The notes under the pieces: model-generated
What the model saw: only the letters and a program-made list of their open reading frames with translations
What the model was told of the DNA's origin: nothing
Databases searched by the model: none
Shown: piece after piece, positions 57,601 to 64,000 of the stretch
Numbering within the stretch: the stretch's first letter is position 1
How the letters are laid out: each line of letters begins with the position of its first letter
Assembly (NCBI GenBank): GCA_940337035.1
Contig: CALNHX010000282.1
Location: forward strand, 310,001-374,000
Direction of reading: 5' to 3'
From: Agriotes lineatus
Lineage: Eukaryota > Arthropoda > Insecta > Coleoptera > Elateridae
Length of the DNA: 64,000 nucleotides
Translations under genes and position numbers: made by a program

Positions 57601-60118
57601 AAACTAATCAATTTTATTATTATAAAATGTTGGTTTTGTCATGTACTATGCGTTATTAGGATGAAGGTATCGATATTCTGAGTAGCACATCGTTCTTCAT
57701 AAAAAAATTTATAGTAGAAAGTAGCTGGAAGTAACCTTTTTTTATTGTGGAAAATATTGAATGCGATCCGGCATTGGTTTATAGGGCTTGGTATTCTCCA
57801 TGAGCAAAAGCCATTAAAAGTGGAATATTCTGTTATATACATATACGATCGTATACAGTGAGTAAACAGAAATATCGTACACAGGAAAAAGGCAATGTTA
57901 AAAATTACGAAGGATCAACTATATCTGTGGTCATGTAACATAGCAACGTTGTTTGTTTTATTTTCCGCGCAACGAGAGATTCTTGTTATACGTTTAGCAG
58001 TAGTGAAGTGTATGTTGGTGGCACTGGCAGTCTATGTTAAATTTGAGGTTAGCATGTTAATGTTGCTTGCTATTTAACAGAGATTGACGTAAATCTAACC
58101 TAACCTCAAATTTGACATGGACTGACAATACCCAATAATACTCTTCTGTATTGCCAAATGTACAACAGGAATCCGCTCGCATCCTCTTTCCCGTAAGCTT
58201 TTTTCTAGTTGCGCAGACTATAAAACAAACAAGGTTGCTATGTTAAATGACCACAGATATAGTTGATCCTTCGTAATTGTTAACAATGCCTTTCCCTGTG
58301 TATGTCATTTTTAACTGGGTTTTAAGAACAAACAATTCTACCGCTATAATGTGTATGGGGGGCACACACATAAAATGATCTAGAATTATTTCTGCTACTA
58401 GCAAGAGGAAACCGATGCAAACACAATTTGAGATCATTTCTGCGATTGTTTCATATGGACATGACGCCAGGAAAAAGTTACCTGGGGCGAATAAACACTA
58501 GATTTTAAAAAAATAGTATTTTAACAACCTAATAACAATAACACAATTTAAAAAAATTATCTACAAAAATTATGGTGCTCTATGAAGTATGCCTATATTT
58601 TATCCCTTATATTACAACAGAACTCACTTATTGAATAAAAAAAAAGAATTTTGTCTGTAATATAACAAAACACAGATCATAGCAATGCAAGTCACAAGTA
58701 TCCAAAATCAGTGTCTTGCACCCTAATATCTTTATGTTTAAAACCACTGTATTCATTAAACCGTAATAACAGTGTAGTCAACTTGAAGAAATTACGTAAA
58801 ATAAATTGTGTTAGATTGAGAACCATAATTATTCTATGAACTTACTTGTGCTGCGTCTTGCTTCTTCTTTTCTGCTTTTTCGTTCCTGAGCAAGCTGCGT
58901 TTCATCAATTGGCCCTCAATCGTCTTTCGTCAGCTATTCGTCGTTCTAATGTGCTAATAGTTTGTCGGTCTGTGGTGCGTGTACTGCTGGCATTTTGAAG
59001 CCTGTTTTGTAGCTCCTCGACCTCTCGTTGCAGCGCTGACATTTCACCTTTGCAACCTTCTCGCTGGTGGTGAGATGTGCAACTTGCAACCGCAAGTCTT
59101 GCTCGCTCTGTCTGCTGCTCTGGAGATCCAACCTCAACTTTCGAATGTCAGCCTCTAGCCGCTGCAAGTACTCAACTGCCTCCCTTTCCTTGTCTTGCTC
59201 TTTCTTTTCTCTTCGTCGGGAGGGCCGAACCTCCGGTTCCGAGGGCCCGAAGTCGTCCGCTCTCCCGCCCCCACCGCGGCACCATTCGTGTGCGAATGAT
59301 TGACTTTTTGTCTGCTCTCTATAGTGTGTTTTGCTCTCTATATTATGTTTGTCTGTATGCCTGTGTTCGTGGTCTATGTGTTCTTTACTTTTGTCTAGTG
59401 ACTTTCTATGTGACTTCTGCGTGTGGTTGTGATGTATTCCATTCGATATGGTACCGTTGGGTATGTGACCGTTCTTTCATGGGATTGTCTACTGGAGCTG
59501 TGTATTTTAGTGTTATTTTGAGTCTGAGTGGCAGGTACAATAGCTGTGGACGTGCTCTCGGTTTGCGAGTTGGCACTAGTGTCCAGCGGCAGCGCTTGCA
59601 GCAAGAGCTGCTGGTAAAACTCGTTTTCCTTCGCGACATCGCGCTGCTTTCGTTGTCGCATTCTGTATCCGATGTATGACTTGAAGCCGAAGCCCAGCGT
59701 TACTACAGGATAACCTATGCAGTGCGCCGCGAACGGTCGACACAGGTCTAGATGGCCAGGCATGTGTTTTACATCCCGCAGCCGTACGGCTGCCTCGAGG
59801 TATATGAACAATATCCACAAGAGGATCGTCGGTGTGCAGATGCCTTTATCCGTGTGCCACACATACTGCACCCACACGTACGTACTGGCCGCAAAGAACA
59901 GCCAGTGCACAGGATGAAAAAGAAGCACAGCATGTCCGATGTTAAGGCGATGCACACGAAGAACACGGAGAAGGCCAGACCCTGGTACTTAAAAGAGTCA
60001 TACGACCGAACGCAGCAGGAGGTAAAATGGCCATAGAAATTCGAAACGGAATTCCAGGATGAAGTCTGCCAGGATCACCAAGACCCACAAAATAAAAAAC
60101 TTCAGGTACAACAGCGTG
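30438..60118 (-). CDS. Macoilin (TMEM57 family), three exons in window, 5' end missing
   Basis: Exons 60118-58846, 40033-39727 and 30655-30438 encode macoilin, an endoplasmic-reticulum membrane and coiled-coil protein expressed mainly in neurons and needed for normal excitability in worms (family knowledge). The N-terminal half has hydrophobic segments (LYLKFFILWVLVILADF, WLFFAASTYVWVQYVW, LLWILFIYLEAA) and the near-invariant DLCRPFAAHCIGYPVVTLGF. The C-terminal half has coiled coils (RLEADIRKLRLDL, SLSAETRIKLDLFSALG, KEIEELKSKIAQVLAVMP), and the end has LDPNATAYTPKG like vertebrate LDPNASVYQPLKK. The first coding exon (the basic N-terminus) is beyond 60118, probably outside the window. Introns of 18,812 and 9,071 bp separate the exons. 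The big exon carries five single-base frame breaks. Confidence 0.9.
30807..32337. mobile_element. pogo/Tigger-type element carrying an RTE insertion
   Basis: TA-CAGTACAGTCCCAGTTATC at the left and TAATTGGGACTCTACTG-TA at the right are the ends of a pogo-branch element; TTATCCG words recur inward on both sides. The interior from about 30890 to 32090 is an RTE fragment in plus orientation, so the pogo element was the older resident. Confidence 0.75.
30895..32090 (+). pseudogene. RTE-like reverse transcriptase, degenerate
   Basis: The frame 30895-31300 reads GEYQAGFKEQRSVTDHPFSL, then motif A with LIDFKQAYDSVSRTELIKAL, then VRINGITSRKFKVQRGLQQR and MLFNVVLE. After frame losses it resumes as ALNESAVSRAVKKRIYKTTV and MYGSETWTLTKSTQ (31560-31700). 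The usual C-terminus RMxx...GRPRxxW is decayed at 31850-31960. A TTATTATTAT tail near 32080 closes it. Confidence 0.8.
32390..34279 (-). mobile_element. Mariner-like element with about 200-bp TIRs
   Basis: CAGGGTGAGTTAAGATAGTG at the left and CTATCTTAACTCACCCTG at the right are flanked by TA on both sides. Inverted similarity continues for about 220 bp (GTGACATTCAACTTTTTTAT and its complement; GTGGTGTTAGATGGGAAA and its complement). The interior holds a broken transposase on the minus strand. Confidence 0.85.
33050..33434 (-). pseudogene. Mariner-like DDE transposase, broken
   Basis: The frame from 33434 reads NRHNLHYYATENPHWM, SLNVSAGIIEDHVIGPCWF and LIGQTYFNFFEEILPELIED, and keeps the second catalytic block as YYQLDGAPHHY. 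Beyond a frameshift near 33150 the third block survives only as WPPRSPDLT-like pieces (33050-33100). More C-terminal sequence runs in another frame to about 32890. Relatives are the WxGI / DGAPxH transposases of insects. Confidence 0.75.
34305..34465. repeat. Left member of a long inverted pair
   Basis: About 160 bp here (TATTGATTTCTAAAAAAAAT, then GTTTGTGCATCATC and CAGCTTTAGGGATATAA) is repeated in inverse orientation at 38870-39022. Either these are the ends of a 4.7-kb element or two copies of one repeat. Confidence 0.7.
34466..35790. other. Unassigned intronic DNA
   Basis: GC-richer part 35090-35560 looks like old coding or LTR sequence. One minus-strand frame starting near 35591 reads MSTQQYNDELRAIGMFAIGL and stops soon after; I cannot name it. 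Confidence 0.3.
35791..36120 (-). pseudogene. LINE reverse transcriptase C-terminal scrap
   Basis: The frame reads RILQFLGHIARRQDNMEKTI, then GKPCGKRRRGRSLLRWSDIT and ETWKALV. This is the typical tail after the polymerase in RTE-like insect LINEs (LGHxxRM, GRRxRGRPxxRW). Upstream polymerase parts are missing. Confidence 0.75.
36121..37700. other. Unassigned intronic DNA
   Basis: No gene seen. TAACAATTGGACGCCTCGTC and GTAACAAACTGGCGG near 36670-36730 recall the sequence after an LTR, but no polypurine tract, matching LTR or pol frame was found. Confidence 0.3.
38051..38601. mobile_element. hAT MITE with 8-bp target duplication
   Basis: TAGGGATGTCG and CGACATCCCTA ends are flanked by ATTATAAT on both sides (38043-38050 and 38602-38609). 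GTACCCG words recur near both ends. 551 bp, no transposase. Confidence 0.88.
38870..39022. repeat. Right member of the long inverted pair
   Basis: Inverse copy of 34305-34465 (CCTAAAGCTGGTTTTAAATG, then GATGCAAACTTTTATTAAGA). Confidence 0.7.
39727..40033 (-). CDS. Macoilin middle exon (coiled coil)
   Basis: 307 nt between GGTTTTTCAG and GTAAGT. It encodes VAAQSSRGECTESCK, then LERENASLAEQLRDTDILMS and SLSAETRIKLDLFSALGEAK. This is the most conserved stretch of the macoilin coiled coil, matching vertebrate SRGECTE and LMSALSAMQ-LENSLSAETR. The frame is clean. Confidence 0.93.
41470..41720 (+). pseudogene. Mariner-like transposase relic, internally deleted
   Basis: MALTIKNPSKNNMRVVIQFL (an N-terminus of a mariner-type transposase) is followed within 100 bp by FGPLKQTLKRRRFSLDAEVQ and AIKEWLR, a C-terminal block of the same family. 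The whole catalytic middle is gone. Ends not found. Confidence 0.55.
42149..43443. mobile_element. hAT-type element rich in TGCATAT words
   Basis: Ends TAGGGAACAGAATATATGCA and GCGCATAAAATCCATTCTCTA are imperfect inverted repeats flanked by GTAATAAT on both sides (42141-42148 and 43444-43451), an exact 8-bp duplication. TGCATAT / ATATGCA words are repeated near both ends. No intact transposase. Confidence 0.8.
43672..44220. mobile_element. hAT-type element, partial second copy
   Basis: The left end TAGTGATGTGGGTCGGGTAA, then ATACCCAGTG, is the same as in the element at 51434. Interior blocks (AATAAACTACATATAAATG, GCTGCCGAAGTTTAT, GGGATGATTTAT) match 53090-53350. The right end is missing. It lacks the 1.5-kb insertion found in the other copy and so gives the empty site. 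Confidence 0.75.
43797..43913. mobile_element. GGGCCGGTT palindromic MITE
   Basis: GGGCCGGTTGCAGAAAGC at the left, CGAACCGGCCC at the right, TAA/TTA at the borders. It is absent at the matching site near 53097 in the other hAT copy, and related to 57060-57248. Confidence 0.7.
44380..44525. repeat. TCGACCCC repeat cluster at a possible hAT end
   Basis: The unit ATCGATATCGACCCCTGAGAG is repeated about three times, with related TCGACCCC blocks before and after, and the cluster ends TTTGGGAATCACTGG. CAGTGATTCCCAAA on the other strand is a common hAT end; its partner was not found. Confidence 0.5.
45720..46490. repeat. TGCATAT-rich tracts
   Basis: 45725-45870 and 46383-46490 carry many TGCATAT, GCATATTTTGCATAT and GTGCATATAAT words, like the ends of the hAT element at 42149-43443. 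Between them lies unassigned DNA. They may be remnants of that family. Confidence 0.45.
47384..48690. repeat. Inverted repeat with about 400-bp arms inside the hAT element
   Basis: 47384-47760 and 48280-48690 are inverse copies (GAATCTACAGGGAGATATTT, GCGGTGCGCCGCTGTTAGAT, CTGCAACCGTTATCGAGAAA). The block AAGAAAATGGAGATATATTT, then TAGGAGGACG, occurs forward at 47131 and 47609 and complemented near 48090 and 48400. About 0.5 kb between the arms contains a palindromic MITE. Confidence 0.85.
47768..47955. mobile_element. Palindromic MITE (CCGGTCTTATAAAAG)
   Basis: The left arm GTCTTATAAAAGTCACTAAT, then CTGACATTAACTTTAATTCG, pairs with CGAATTAAAGTTAACGTCAG, then ATTAGTGGCCTTTATAAGAC. The centre carries AAATTTTGATGCG, shared with the GGGCCGGTT MITEs, so the families are related. 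Confidence 0.75.
49377..50240. repeat. Direct duplication flanking a 518-bp TIR element
   Basis: The block GCATTAATCAATTTACCCAT, then GCTAGTAACA, and TTGTTTACAAACACCATGGT, then TTCAGCCATGTA, occurs at 49411-49541 and again at 50073-50240. Between them lies an element with ends TATAAGCCGTTCACGATCTT and AGGTCGTGAACGGCTTATA (about 49541-50058). Confidence 0.7.
50664..51024. mobile_element. MITE with AAAACTTTCAACGTC ends
   Basis: AAAACTTTCAACGTCTAGAG, then GGCTGTGGA, at the left is inverted at the right (TCCACAGCCCTCTAGACG, then TTGAAAGTTTTT). About 360 bp, no coding frame. Confidence 0.75.
51506..53034. mobile_element. hAT-type element nested in another hAT
   Basis: CAGGTTTGGCAAAAACCCG at the left and CATACCAACCCTG at the right are flanked by ATTTACCC on both sides (51498-51505 and 53035-53042). 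The paralogous copy at 43672-44220 has a single ATTTACCC at this place, which is the empty site. GGGTTTTT words recur near both ends. Confidence 0.88.
53714..53930. mobile_element. 217-bp palindromic TA-flanked MITE
   Basis: CAGGTTGCCTAAAATTGTAC and GTACAATTTTAGGCAACCTG ends with TA on both sides. The arms pair for about 100 bp each (GGAAAAGGTTCAAATACTAT and its complement), leaving almost no loop. Inserted in the hAT element. Confidence 0.88.
54441..55371 (+). mobile_element. piggyBac-type element, deleted, TTAA target
   Basis: CCCTCCGGTTGACGGG and CCCGTCAACCGGAGGG are perfect 16-bp inverted ends, each next to TTAA (54437-54440 and 55372-55375). One plus frame (54895-55020) keeps a cysteine cluster (CGSCTCLEHTKPCCADC) like the C-terminal zinc domain of piggyBac transposases. 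931 bp, otherwise without a transposase. The ends differ from those of the element at 1-905. Confidence 0.9.
55893..56036. repeat. Palindrome with GAGGCGAAAGCCGAG centre
   Basis: GTGTATCTAGGACGAAAAGC, then AACATTCCCAGAC, pairs with GTCTGGGAATGTTGCTTTTT, then GTCCAAGATACACA. The centre GGGCGAGGCGAAAGCCGAGCCC is itself a hairpin. Similar centres lie near 37810 and 60870. Confidence 0.8.
56108..56228. repeat. Tandem pair, about 61-bp unit
   Basis: ATTCCTGTACAGTTGTATTG, then ACCTAGCAACGGCTGATGTA, is repeated twice with few changes. Confidence 0.8.
57003..57440. repeat. Foldback core copy H, interrupted
   Basis: The outer arm ACATTGGTAAGACTGTAAGT, then CTATGTCAAAT, at the left and TTTGACATAGACTTAGTTTT, then GCCAACTTCAAG, at the right are of the same subfamily as copy C (12.6 kb). 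The loop carries a GGGCCGGTT MITE and about 110 bp of other sequence. Confidence 0.75.
57060..57248. mobile_element. 189-bp palindromic MITE with TAA duplication
   Basis: GGGCCGGTTGCAGAAAGCAA, then TGTTAAGTCT, and AGACTTAACATTGCTTTCTG, then CAACCGGCCC, pair over about 90 bp. TAA stands on both sides. A 3-bp TWA target suggests the PIF/Harbinger group. Confidence 0.85.
57880..58305. repeat. Foldback core copy I, long outer arms
   Basis: ACAGGAAAAAGGCAATGTTA, then ACGAAGGATCAACTATATCT, at the left pairs with AGATATAGTTGATCCTTCGT, then AATGCCTTTCCCTGTGT, at the right. Inside are TTATACGTTTAGCAGTAGTG-type arms and the shared core. Arms of about 130 bp beyond the core are unique to this copy. Confidence 0.85.
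58846..60118 (-). CDS. Macoilin large exon, five frame breaks
   Basis: Acceptor TTTTGTTGCAG (60119) and donor GTAAGT (58845) bound 1,273 nt that encode the membrane half and first coiled coil. Conserved text passes through frame breaks at about 60003 (one base too many), 59912, 59400, 59058 and 58922 (one base too few each). On both sides of each break the protein matches macoilin: for example LWPFYLLLRSV, then YDSFKYQGLAFSVFFVCIAL, then VHWLFFAASTYVW. After the third break a hydrophilic linker leads to RLEADIRKLRLDLQSSRQ, and after the fourth to MSALQREVEELQNRLQN. The last part, KAEKKKQDAAQ, joins the middle exon in phase. Splice sites are intact, so simple processed-pseudogene origin is excluded. 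Assembly error or recent decay remain. Confidence 0.88.
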
Positions 60119-63100
60119 CTGCAACAAAAGTATGGCATTAGTGTAAATACTGACAATATTGGAAGATTCAGTAAAATAAACCTTAAAAATGAAATCATAT
60201 CCGTAGAAAATTTAACACTAAATGAAATGCATTAAAAAAATTGAAAACTCTTCCATGAACAATATAAAACAAAAATTACATAGCTTTCCAAAGATCTAAT
60301 TTAATCAATAATCATATACATATACGATTGATAAATCATGAAAACAAGTACTGGTGGCAGTATGTTTTTGTTTAAATCTTTGTTTTAGAAATTAGGATTT
60401 GAACCATTATAATTTTGTACTTTGATTTAAAAAACTATATGCCAAAAATGTCTAACAGCAGCTTATTTTATACCTGTAGATTTCTTGTACAACCTTTGCG
60501 CTCTTTTATGTGGTGATACACATATAATATTTATTGCAATAACTCGAACACTATCACAGGAGTGATTTGTATAGTTCCTACAATAAAGTATAGATAACAT
60601 TAGTAACCCTGTAATTATTAGTGCACTAAACTGTTTCATCTACCATTTGAACTATTGTAAAATATAAGCTATTACCTACGTCAAGTAACTGTTTGCATAC
60701 CGCAGTTTAGGTATATTTGTGTACTTATTAAAAATACAAAAGTGAAACATCTATTTATAATTAATGTTACAAAACGGTCTATCAGCAATAAAGATTTCTA
60801 CCGATATGAAATAGTAATTTACGTTATAAGTGCGTAAAGCTACTCTTTAGGCACGAGTGGGGTAGAGTTAAAACGCGAGTGAGCGAGCGTTTTAAGCCCC
60901 GTGAGTGACTAAAGATGCTTTACGCATGTGTATCGTACAATATTTTATCTACGATAGAATCTAGAAAACACGGTAAATATGAAAAAAAATTAAATGTAAA
61001 TTAGGATTACCAGCAACCGGTCGTAATACTGCGTGTTTTAAAAATTTTAAAACACGTTGCTACTCACAACGTGCCTAATGAAATCTTTTAAATACGTTAC
61101 TACTGACGACGTAAACTAATGAAAACATGTATTAAACAGTCGTTTTACAAACTTAAAACTGCCAACTAAAAGGCAATTTTACACACTGTCGTAGATAAAA
61201 TATTTTAAGTACTCTCTCTGATATTACATTTTTACCGCATATGTGTCAGCTAATAATCTAAAATGCGACCGTGGACTAGTAGTCATTTACAAAAAAAAAA
61301 AAAAAACAAAGTACCAACATTTATTAAAAGAATCTAAAACATAGTTCAAAAGGCCACTGACTAAAAGTTTCGAAATTGCTATTATTAGGTATTTCACATG
61401 TCACAACTAAAAAATTAAAGATGAAAAAGCCAAGAAGAAAAACTATTAGCAAAATAAGATGCCACATTTATTAAAATTCAAAGATAAAGTGTTAATTTAT
61501 AGATACGCAATCCATGAATGAAACTTGGATTCACTACCTCTATATGTTTGCTTTTATTTCAAAATTTAAAACAGTAGAACTCGGATATAGCACACCCGAT
61601 GGAGACTTAAGAAATGTATAAGCAACAGTTTGCCTTGAAAGCAAAATTTATTCAACATTTATTAATTTATTTACATGTTTAAATCAGGAAAAAATTGTAT
61701 TGTTATTAATTACTTAGAAAATTAAGCACCTGAATACAATTAAACAAATACTTGATCAACTGACATTTGCAGTTCATTTTCAATGTCAAAGATGACACAA
61801 TATTTGCAAGAAGCAATATAATCGGCAACCGCTGGACCCTCAGATCGCTTTACATTTTTGGAAGAGCAATATTTAATATTACCCGTCTCTATTACTTGTT
61901 TATTCTTGTTAACTGTAGCCACTTCAAATTCAGGAAATGCTTCACAACTGGACCGACTTTTTTCCAGTTCTCCCTAGTATAAACGCTATTTTACGAGTAA
62001 TGCACATTTTCGGTATTTGATTGTTAAATAAATTTGATTGTAATATTTGTATTATTATACTCTGTTCACTTTTTTTGGCATGAAGGTTGGCCATGACAGT
62101 TTCCCTAATTTAGCTGTGTAAAATTACTTTGTTGTGTTTAAACGAGGTTTACATTTGAGGTTATGGTTCCTAAATACTTTTAGGTTAGAAAATATGACAA
62201 AACACGTTCAAATGGCAAAGTTGCCATATTTAAGCAGAATAGAAAATGGAACGTAGATATTTTTATGTACAGGTTACAGAAAGTAGATTGGAACGCGATG
62301 AAAATCGGAACTAACGTTAGAATCTAGTAATTTTCAAGTTTCGTATTGGTAACATTTTTACATCTATCATATTGACATTAAATTGTTAACCTTAATTAGG
62401 GCTAAATGACATAATAAATCAGAGGCGTACGCAACATTGCGGTATGGTATATTATCAGTTATTGAATGTTAATAGGATTGCGGAAATAATGATGTACGTT
62501 GAACAACCAGGCTCTGCTAAACCTTCTATCCCAGCACCAGCAATTTCCACACTTTAAAACACAAAGAATCTGTCATATGACGTCAGTCACTGCGCAAACG
62601 AAATCCCTCTACCCACCGTTGCTGTTTACTTGTCATTTAAAATATAACCTAACTTTGTATGTTTTTGACAACTTTCCATATATTGCCAATTCATCAAATA
62701 TGATCACAGCGCCTTTCATGACCTACCTTGACACCCAATCTACTTTTTGTGACCTGTATGTATCCAGTTTCAGTAATTGTGTAATTAGCAACATTTTTAA
62801 TTAAGTACATAGAAAGTCTTACAATACAATACTTGAGATTTTAAATATTTCTCCACATGTACTATCACAGAAATCCATCTGGCAACAATATTCTGTATAC
62901 TGTCAAATAATAATAATAAGAAGAATTTTATTTGTTCCAATGTATAAAATTAATTCAAACTTAATAACATAAATTACAAATAAATATATGCAGAACAAAA
63001 TGGGAAGAGTTCGGTATCTTTAGAAGATACTGTTCTTCCACTTCCCCGTATGAAATGCAATCGAGTACTTGCAAATATTAGTAGAATAAAATAAGTTAAT

Positions 63101-63312
63101 TACAAAAACGGTCAATATTAATTAGACAATAGTAGATTATGCAATAAGGGAGAGAAATTGCACTGAAGCAAAATAGCATTCTCTCCGAGTTGCATATACT
63201 ATTTTTTTCACGTTGCAGGAAGATTAAAAACGAAAAAACCGTTTTTTTTAACGTCATTTATTGACACTTTAATTACAATTATTTTAAAATTAGCTTATGG
63301 TAAATTTTAAAG
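60119..63312. other. Macoilin upstream intron, mostly unassigned
   Basis: The first coding exon of macoilin was looked for on the minus strand and not found here. 60830-61204 holds a small repeat with a GAGTGAGCGAGCG hairpin and a TATTTTATCTACGATAG / CTGTCGTAGATAAAATA pair. Nothing else is supported. Confidence 0.4.
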
Positions 63313-63465
63313 TTGGTGGCACTGTAAGTCATTATGACAAGAGCTCACAATTATGTCAAATTCGAGGTTAGCAGGTTAGTTTTTGCGTCAGTTTGTGTCA
63401 AAACTGACGCAAAACCTAACCTTATAACCTCGAATGTGGCATAATTGTTGTGTCAGTCATAATGA
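63313..63465. repeat. Foldback core copy J
   Basis: AAGTTGGTGGCACTGTAAGTC at the left, then a 20-bp unique piece (ATTATGACAAGAGCTCACAA) inside the arm, then ATGTCAAATTCGAGGTTAGC. The right arm ACCTCGAATGTGGCATAATT, then GTGTCAGTCATAATG, pairs with most of it. Confidence 0.75.
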
Positions 63466-64000
63466 AAACTCCCTAAGGAAATTTTTGTCTTATTTAGTCT
63501 CTAGGGAGCAAATGTTCTACTTCTGTCACAATTTTGATGCTATAGAAACGGACTTCTACTCCCGGTCGTGGAAAAACCATAGTTGCAGTGTATGTGTAAT
63601 ACATAATGCAAAGCAATAAAATTGCGCTCTAAATAAATTTGCACACTATCAGCTCCCAGACAATACAATTACAATAGACAAGATAAAATTAAACAAATTG
63701 AGTAGTTCTAACCAACCAAATAATAAAATAAAATATACACCAAAGTACGTAAGTACGAGTAAAACATGGCAAAAATAAAATGTAATCGTAGTATATTTAT
63801 GACACATGCAATAAAATGGCATACTAAATGACAGTAAATTTCTTGGAAGGTTATGCAGGTTATACAACAAAATAAAAATACGGTTCTGTTCATGTGCAAC
63901 TTAACAACAAAAATCGAAGGCACCCTGCAGAAAAGGAGTGAATGGATTATCCAGAAATCTCGTTTTAGAAGTAGCTAATTCATATCCAGACAAAATTCTG
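63466..64000. other. Unassigned DNA at right edge
   Basis: No gene, repeat end or RNA gene recognised. Confidence 0.4.

Larger units (their letters stand above)
40034..58845. other. Macoilin intron, 18.8 kb, transposon-filled
   Basis: Bounded by donor GTAAGT (58845) and acceptor TTTTTCAG (40034). 40034-41400, 44600-45700, 46500-46880, 50080-50640 and 58310-58845 hold no gene that I can support. The rest carries the elements listed separately. Confidence 0.8.

Noticed and set aside
59077..59679. A 200-codon plus-strand frame
   Set aside because: It is antisense to the macoilin exon, whose minus-strand protein is clearly conserved; the plus frame has no recognisable domain.
60119..64000. First coding exon of macoilin
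   Set aside because: No minus-strand frame with the expected basic N-terminus and a phase-2 donor was found, so it is probably beyond the window.

Overview
The window comes from an animal nuclear genome, almost certainly an insect. It has spliced genes with GT-AG introns, AT-rich intergenic and intronic DNA, and a dense load of insect-type transposable elements (piggyBac, mariner/Tc1, pogo/Tigger, hAT, R1- and RTE-like retroelements). I cannot name the order or species from the sequence. There is no operon, CRISPR array, rRNA or recognisable tRNA.

Two conserved single-copy genes frame the window, both on the minus strand and head to tail. The first is ASCC2, the CUE-domain ubiquitin-binding subunit of the ASC-1 complex. 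It is complete in ten exons between 21975 (ATG) and 1660 (stop). Two of its introns are 7.0 and 10.5 kb and consist almost entirely of transposon insertions. The second is macoilin, a neuronal endoplasmic-reticulum membrane and coiled-coil protein. Its last three exons lie at 60118-58846, 40033-39727 and 30655-30438, and the first coding exon is beyond the right edge. ASCC2 reads cleanly through every exon. The large macoilin exon needs five single-base frame corrections, although the protein stays conserved on both sides of each, so this is either assembly error or a decaying copy.

Layout: 1-905 is the 3' part of a piggyBac-like element. 1660-2077 is ASCC2 exon 10, followed by an intron holding an R1-like scrap, a minus-strand two-ORF LINE (4336-8010) and a small inverted-repeat element. 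9127-9843 is ASCC2 exon 9. The 9844-20298 intron holds foldback elements, an RTE retroelement split by foldbacks and a mariner, a DD41D mariner, an R1-clade fragment, and a nest ending in a Mutator-like MITE. 20299-21975 carries ASCC2 exons 8-1. 22.2-30.4 kb is intergenic: an acidic reading frame, a three-armed foldback, transposase debris, a Tigger-type element and a TA-flanked MITE. The two macoilin introns (30656-39726 and 40034-58845) hold a pogo-type element with an RTE inside it, a long-TIR mariner-like element, and several hAT elements with exact 8-bp target duplications. One of these is a hAT inside a hAT inside a retroelement. They also hold a piggyBac MITE with TTAA ends and many palindromes.

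The most unusual pattern is a family of about ten palindromes. They share a core (GTCTATGTCAAATTCGAGG, GGTTAGGTTTTGCGTCAG and their complements), but the outer arms, also perfectly folded back, differ from copy to copy. The core therefore sits at the centre of unrelated inverted repeats again and again.
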